Assembly (NCBI GenBank): GCA_002384935.1
Contig: DGCD01000013.1
Coordinates: 74,588-138,587 of the forward strand
Length of the DNA stretch: 64,000 nucleotides
Reading direction: 5' to 3'
Source of the DNA: Pusillimonas sp. UBA3987
GTDB taxonomy: Bacteria > Pseudomonadota > Gammaproteobacteria > Burkholderiales > Burkholderiaceae_B
Positions 60,859-64,000 of this stretch are shown here, piece after piece. Made by a program: the position numbers and the translations under genes. How positions within the stretch are numbered: position 1 is the first letter of the stretch; the number at the start of each line of letters is the position of its first letter. The notes beneath the pieces are model-generated. The model did not search any database. It was not told the DNA's origin and was given only the letters and a program-made list of their open reading frames with translations.

Positions 60859-62298
60859 CGCCAGCCAGATAATTTTATTGCGCAGCTTTTTCACGAACGG
60901 CAGGGCCTGAAGCTGGTCGAGCGTAAGCCGTTGTGCATGGTTTATTTCGGCGTCGATTTGTGTCGATATCTGCTGGGCCAGATTGCGGTCGTACATTTCA
61001 ACATCAAGCTCGAAATTCAGCCGCAGACTGCGCGGGTCGATATTGGATGACCCAATATAAGACCAGGCGCCGTCGACTGTAATGAGTTTAGAGTGGTTGA
61101 ACGTGTCTTGATTCAGCCAGACACGGCAGCCACTTTTAATAACCTGGTCGATCTGGGCCATCATGGCATAACTGACCAGACGCAAATTGTTTTCGCCCGG
61201 CAAAACAATATCAACCTGAATGCCCCGCCGCGCAGCCGTGGCAATGGCGCCCAGCAAGGTAATGTCGGGCAGGAAATAGGGCGATTGAATACGAATATGA
61301 CTTTGCGCGACAGCGAATGCGCCCAGCAACATGCTGTGATTGCTGCCAATGTTGCGGTCGGGGCCTGAACGGATGCCACGCGCCGGCACCGTGCCGTTCG
61401 CGGCATCCCATTGTTTGCCGCACCATTCGTCAACCGGTAGTACCTCCCGGGTCGTGAAGCGCCAGTCGTGCGCGAAAACGGCCATTAACTGGGCCACAAT
61501 GGGGCCTTCAAAACAGAAATGCGTGTCGCGGGTGGCTTTTTCGCCGGCAATGGCCTTCACAAAGCCTGCGCGAATATTCATGCCGCCGGTAAAACCAATT
61601 TCGCCATCCACCACCAGAATTTTGCGGTGGCTGCGCAAATTGGCATAAGGCATGCGCATGCCCAGCGGGTTGGTCATGAACAGTGCGCAAGGAATTTTCT
61701 TCTTGCGCAACGTGCGAATCATGGGCGGGCGTGAGTATTTGGACCCCACCGCATCAATAAGCACCCGGATTTGTACCCCGCGGTTTTGCGCCCGTTCCAG
61801 CGCATCGGCCAGCTTAATGCCTTCACTATCGTGATCGAAGATGTAGCTTTGCAGCACAATGCTGCGTTGTGCCTGGTCAATGGCCTTGAGCATGGCCGGG
61901 TAAGTTTCGTCGCCGCTTTGCAGCATGGTGGCCCGGTTCCCAATTAAAAGCGGGAAGTGGCCGATTGTTTCGCCCAGCGTTCTAAGTGATTCGAACTGAG
62001 GCGCGGAATACTGCGATACGCTTGTGATGGTTTGGTTGGCCGATGCGGCATATTCCTTCAACGCGGCATCGCGTTGCTGGGAAATCTGGTCTTTACGCAC
62101 CCGGTTGATGCCCGCAATAATGTAGAACAGTGCGCCAAAGAACGGCGAAAGCAGAATAACGCCAACCCACCCGATTGCCGCGCGCACATCGGTTTTTGTC
62201 ATGGCGGCATGAACGGCCGCAACTGCACCAATACAAAGACTGGTAATAAACGCAATATGGGGCCAGTAAGCAGAGAGCAGGGTATCAATAGCAGTCAT
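60844..62298 (-). CDS. cls: Cardiolipin synthase (phospholipase D family)
   Basis: 484 residues from ATG 62298; the frame extends 23 codons further but MTAIDTLLSAYWPHIAFITS is the likely start. Two N-terminal membrane helices (about 12-32 and 42-65) are followed by two HKD motifs: HRKILVVDGEIGFTGG and HSKLITVDGAWSYIGSSNID. Joins two phosphatidylglycerol molecules into cardiolipin plus glycerol. Single gene, transcribed away from tRNA-His. Confidence 0.95.
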   Translation of the reverse strand: MTAIDTLLSAYWPHIAFITSLCIGAVAAVHAAMTKTDVRAAIGWVGVILLSPFFGALFYIIAGINRVRKDQISQQRDAALKEYAASANQTITSVSQYSAPQFESLRTLGETIGHFPLLIGNRATMLQSGDETYPAMLKAIDQAQRSIVLQSYIFDHDSEGIKLADALERAQNRGVQIRVLIDAVGSKYSRPPMIRTLRKKKIPCALFMTNPLGMRMPYANLRSHRKILVVDGEIGFTGGMNIRAGFVKAIAGEKATRDTHFCFEGPIVAQLMAVFAHDWRFTTREVLPVDEWCGKQWDAANGTVPARGIRSGPDRNIGSNHSMLLGAFAVAQSHIRIQSPYFLPDITLLGAIATAARRGIQVDIVLPGENNLRLVSYAMMAQIDQVIKSGCRVWLNQDTFNHSKLITVDGAWSYIGSSNIDPRSLRLNFELDVEMYDRNLAQQISTQIDAEINHAQRLTLDQLQALPFVKKLRNKIIWLASPYL

Positions 62299-62471
62299 CA
62301 ATCTTGGGTATCGCCAGAGTTTTGAGCTTATGTTGGGGTCGCTCGCCTGAACTTCACGGGCGCACAAACGAAGTATATAGAAGTTGGCGCTATGGGTTCG
62401 AATTTCATGTTAGAATCTTGATTCTTCGCAGCACACATTTAGTGTGTTTTGCGACACCAGTTAACACCAGT

Positions 62472-62548
62472 GGTGACCGTAGCTCAGTTGGTAGAGTCCC
62501 GGATTGTGATTCCGGTTGTCGTGGGTTCGAGCCCCATCGGTCACCCCA
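62472..62548 (+). tRNA. tRNA-His, anticodon GTG; probable attachment site
   Basis: 77 bases including the extra G at -1 (62472) opposite C73 and an encoded CCA (62546-62548). Acceptor GTGACCG-type stem pairs with CGGTCAC, anticodon loop TTGTGAT (GTG), T-loop GGTTCGAGCCC. Followed by a terminator and an integrase gene, so its 3' part is the likely attB-derived sequence of the integrated element. Confidence 0.96.
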
Positions 62549-62557
62549 GAATTTATG

Positions 62558-62589
62558 CGGGTTTCGGGAGTTTTTCCGAAACCCGTTTT
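62558..62589 (+). terminator. Terminator after tRNA-His
   Basis: CGGGTTTCGG (62558-62567) and CCGAAACCCG (62576-62585) form a perfect 10-bp stem, followed by TTTT. Confidence 0.85.
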
Positions 62590-62618
62590 GGTGACATGAC
62601 ACCAATTTGGTGACATGG
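62588..62618. repeat. Direct repeats between tRNA-His and the integrase gene
   Basis: TTGGTGACATG occurs at 62588-62598 and 62607-62617, 19 bases apart. The inverted CACCAA (62600-62605) lies between them. Related TGGTGAC also begins at 62471 at the tRNA 5' end. They may be integrase binding sites. Confidence 0.5.
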
Positions 62619-62619
62619 C

Positions 62620-63663
62620 CTATTCTAAGGCCTGTACTTTCACTACTCTTCGACGATCATAAACCCGTTTTGTCGTTGCCGGATTGGCATGGGTTTCTGG
62701 GTTTCTCTCGGCCTCAACCATGTGAGTAACGTAGTAAGCCCGTAAGTCGTGAAATGTGAATCTTTCACGGCTCTTATCTTCTTTGAGCCACTTGTGCATT
62801 ATTTTTGCCCACATCGATTTGAAACCTTGCTCGGTGTAAGGCTGACCTCTGCGATTTGCAAACACGTAGATTGATTTCAATGGGTTTTTGCCCGGACGTT
62901 TTATTTCTTCGATATCTCGAAGTAATGACTCCAAGGCCGGGCTCATGGGAATTAAGCCTTTTCTGGTGGCTTGGCTAGCTGTTGATTTAGCGTAGTTGAA
63001 GTTAATACCGTCGGGGCCGATGGCATCTTTTCGTAACGACAGAAATTCCGCACGGCGCCGACCAGTTAACGCTGCGAACTTTGCCATACACCCGATTAGT
63101 TCAGACCCGGCGCCGCGCGCCTTCGCAATCTTCATGAATGACTTGATTTCATCTGATTCAGGCAGGCGCGAACGCGGTCTTTCAGTATTGCGTCGCACTT
63201 CCCTGCAGGGGTTTTTCAATGCAAGGCCTTGCTCTATTCCTTCTTGAAAACACGAGGATAGAAACGCGATCTCTCGATTAGCTTGAACAGGCGCCTCTTT
63301 GCGCTCCATGCGCAAATATCGGGCTATATGGGGTGGAGTGACATCGTCAACCTGCATTTCACCAAAGACACGCAAAATTTGCTTGCTGTGTCGCAGGTAG
63401 TCTTCTTGAGTCCGTTTCCCTTTCTCATAGAACGTTGTGCTCTGTAGGTACGTTTCCACCATCTCTTGAACAGTACCAGTGGTAGGTGCGCGGCGTTCCA
63501 TTTCGAGAACTTTAAGAATTGCTTCGGCTCGATCATGACCGAGATTAATGTATTTGCGATCATATGTTAGATACCGATAGGTATAACCACCCTTGACGCG
63601 CTTTCTGGCATCCATTCGGGGTAATAAGCCCAGTTGCTTATTCTTAGTACGTCTCGCAATCAT
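62620..63663 (-). CDS. Tyrosine site-specific integrase
   Basis: 347 residues. N-terminal Arm-binding region (KGGYTYRYLTYDRKYINLG), core-binding SAM-like domain (about 65-150), and a catalytic domain with the first Arg in ALTGRRRAEFLSLR, H-x-x-R in FHDLRAYYVTHM and the tyrosine in TKRVYDRRR. Catalyses integration of the element into tRNA-His. The gene's stop is 72 bases from the tRNA. Its start overlaps the DUF4224 gene stop by four bases. Confidence 0.94.
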   Translation of the reverse strand: MIARRTKNKQLGLLPRMDARKRVKGGYTYRYLTYDRKYINLGHDRAEAILKVLEMERRAPTTGTVQEMVETYLQSTTFYEKGKRTQEDYLRHSKQILRVFGEMQVDDVTPPHIARYLRMERKEAPVQANREIAFLSSCFQEGIEQGLALKNPCREVRRNTERPRSRLPESDEIKSFMKIAKARGAGSELIGCMAKFAALTGRRRAEFLSLRKDAIGPDGINFNYAKSTASQATRKGLIPMSPALESLLRDIEEIKRPGKNPLKSIYVFANRRGQPYTEQGFKSMWAKIMHKWLKEDKSRERFTFHDLRAYYVTHMVEAERNPETHANPATTKRVYDRRRVVKVQALE

Positions 63664-63878
63664 GGCTTTGTCCAGTTTGGCTCAGCCTTTCTTCTGACTG
63701 TGTTGTTGTTCATACCTAGAAGGCGCTGGTCGCGGTATTGACGCAGTACCCGTGGCCATCCATCGGCACCACCGACGACATAAGGCCACTTGTGCCGATC
63801 GAGCCAGCGTAATACAGCTGATTTAATTTTATATCCGGTCAGATCTTCGAGTTCTGGGGGGGTTAGATAGGCAGACAT
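63660..63878 (-). CDS. DUF4224 domain protein, probable excisionase-like partner
   Basis: 72 residues: YLTPPELEDLTGYKIKSAVL, then WLDRHKWPYVVGGADGWPRV. The pattern is that of DUF4224 proteins found just upstream of phage-type integrases, with a short helix-turn-helix-like N-terminus. A role as excision or directionality factor is inferred from context. Overlaps the integrase start by four bases (ATGA). Confidence 0.8.
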   Translation of the reverse strand: MSAYLTPPELEDLTGYKIKSAVLRWLDRHKWPYVVGGADGWPRVLRQYRDQRLLGMNNNTVRRKAEPNWTKP

Positions 63879-64000
63879 AACTTACACTCGATCACAAATG
63901 GCTATTGAGCAACAACTATGAGTCGCTCGGCTTTTGTAAGGTGACTATACGTAGCTCTTTAATCGGTGCTCGTACAGTGGACTGACCAGTGAGTTGCACG

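Larger units (their letters stand above)
62549..64000. mobile_element. End of an integrated element (prophage or island) at tRNA-His
   Basis: A tyrosine integrase gene points towards the tRNA-His 3' end and a DUF4224 protein precedes it, the usual layout of an element integrated in a tRNA gene. Only one end is in the window; the inner genes and the second attachment site lie beyond position 64000, so the kind of element is unknown. The last 122 bases (63879-64000) carry no gene that I can support. Confidence 0.75.

Overview
The window reads as chromosomal DNA of a betaproteobacterium of the Burkholderiales, most likely family Alcaligenaceae (Bordetella/Pusillimonas-like). The basis is gene order and protein resemblance: ffs-dnaX-ybaB-recR, yhbY/rlmE-ftsH-folP-glmM, divergent ppx/ppk beside pstSCAB, and nicotinate genes close to those of Pseudomonas and Bordetella. 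No database search was possible, so the family assignment is inference.

Layout. 1-26.4 kb is mainly housekeeping: the 3' end of a RecB-type nuclease/helicase, 4.5S RNA, dnaX, ybaB, recR, transaldolase, carAB, a short-chain dehydrogenase, a pyrimidine-type permease, greA, yhbY, rlmE, ftsH, folP, glmM, an OlsB-like acyltransferase and a phosphate block (ppx, ppk, pstSCAB) with PhoB-box-like repeats before ppk and pstS. 26.4-33.7 kb holds a lipase-like hydrolase, a NitT/TauT-type ABC importer with paired TGTC-N-GACA palindromes upstream, a secreted GlcG/HbpS-like protein, tRNA-Pro and an LTA-synthase-like enzyme. 33.8-46.3 kb is a nicotinate region: a MarR regulator, a four-gene branched-chain-type ABC importer, nicC-nicA-(degenerate MoCo domain + triheme cytochrome c), and a divergent complete molybdopterin subunit. 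46.3-52.6 kb carries phospholipase A, tRNA-Arg, arsH, an MFS transporter and a triple-sensor diguanylate cyclase coupled to a GntR/FCD regulator. 53.6-57.6 kb is a ring-cleavage-type cluster (extradiol dioxygenase, class II aldolase, semialdehyde dehydrogenase, formamidase-like hydrolase) running directly into bioAFD. Cardiolipin synthase follows, then tRNA-His, and the window ends inside an integrated element (tyrosine integrase and DUF4224 protein).

The most interesting locus is 33.8-46.3 kb. Nicotinate hydroxylase seems to be built from three polypeptides: NicA ([2Fe-2S]), a complete molybdopterin subunit on the opposite strand, and a 931-residue protein. That protein's cytoplasmic half is a shortened MoCo-subunit homologue that has lost recognisable active-site motifs; it is joined through one membrane helix to three c-type haem sites. 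A related 12-bp palindrome (consensus about RGYGYATACGYT) lies before nicC, before the MoCo subunit and before the ABC importer, which suggests one regulator, plausibly the MarR protein, controls uptake and oxidation together. Lower-pathway genes (nicD, nicE, nicF, nicX) are not in the window.

Other points worth checking are a C8 tract in dnaX where a -1 slip would give a 425-residue gamma-like product, the absence of phoU after pstB, and a hairpin that would mask the ribosome binding site of the formamidase-like gene.
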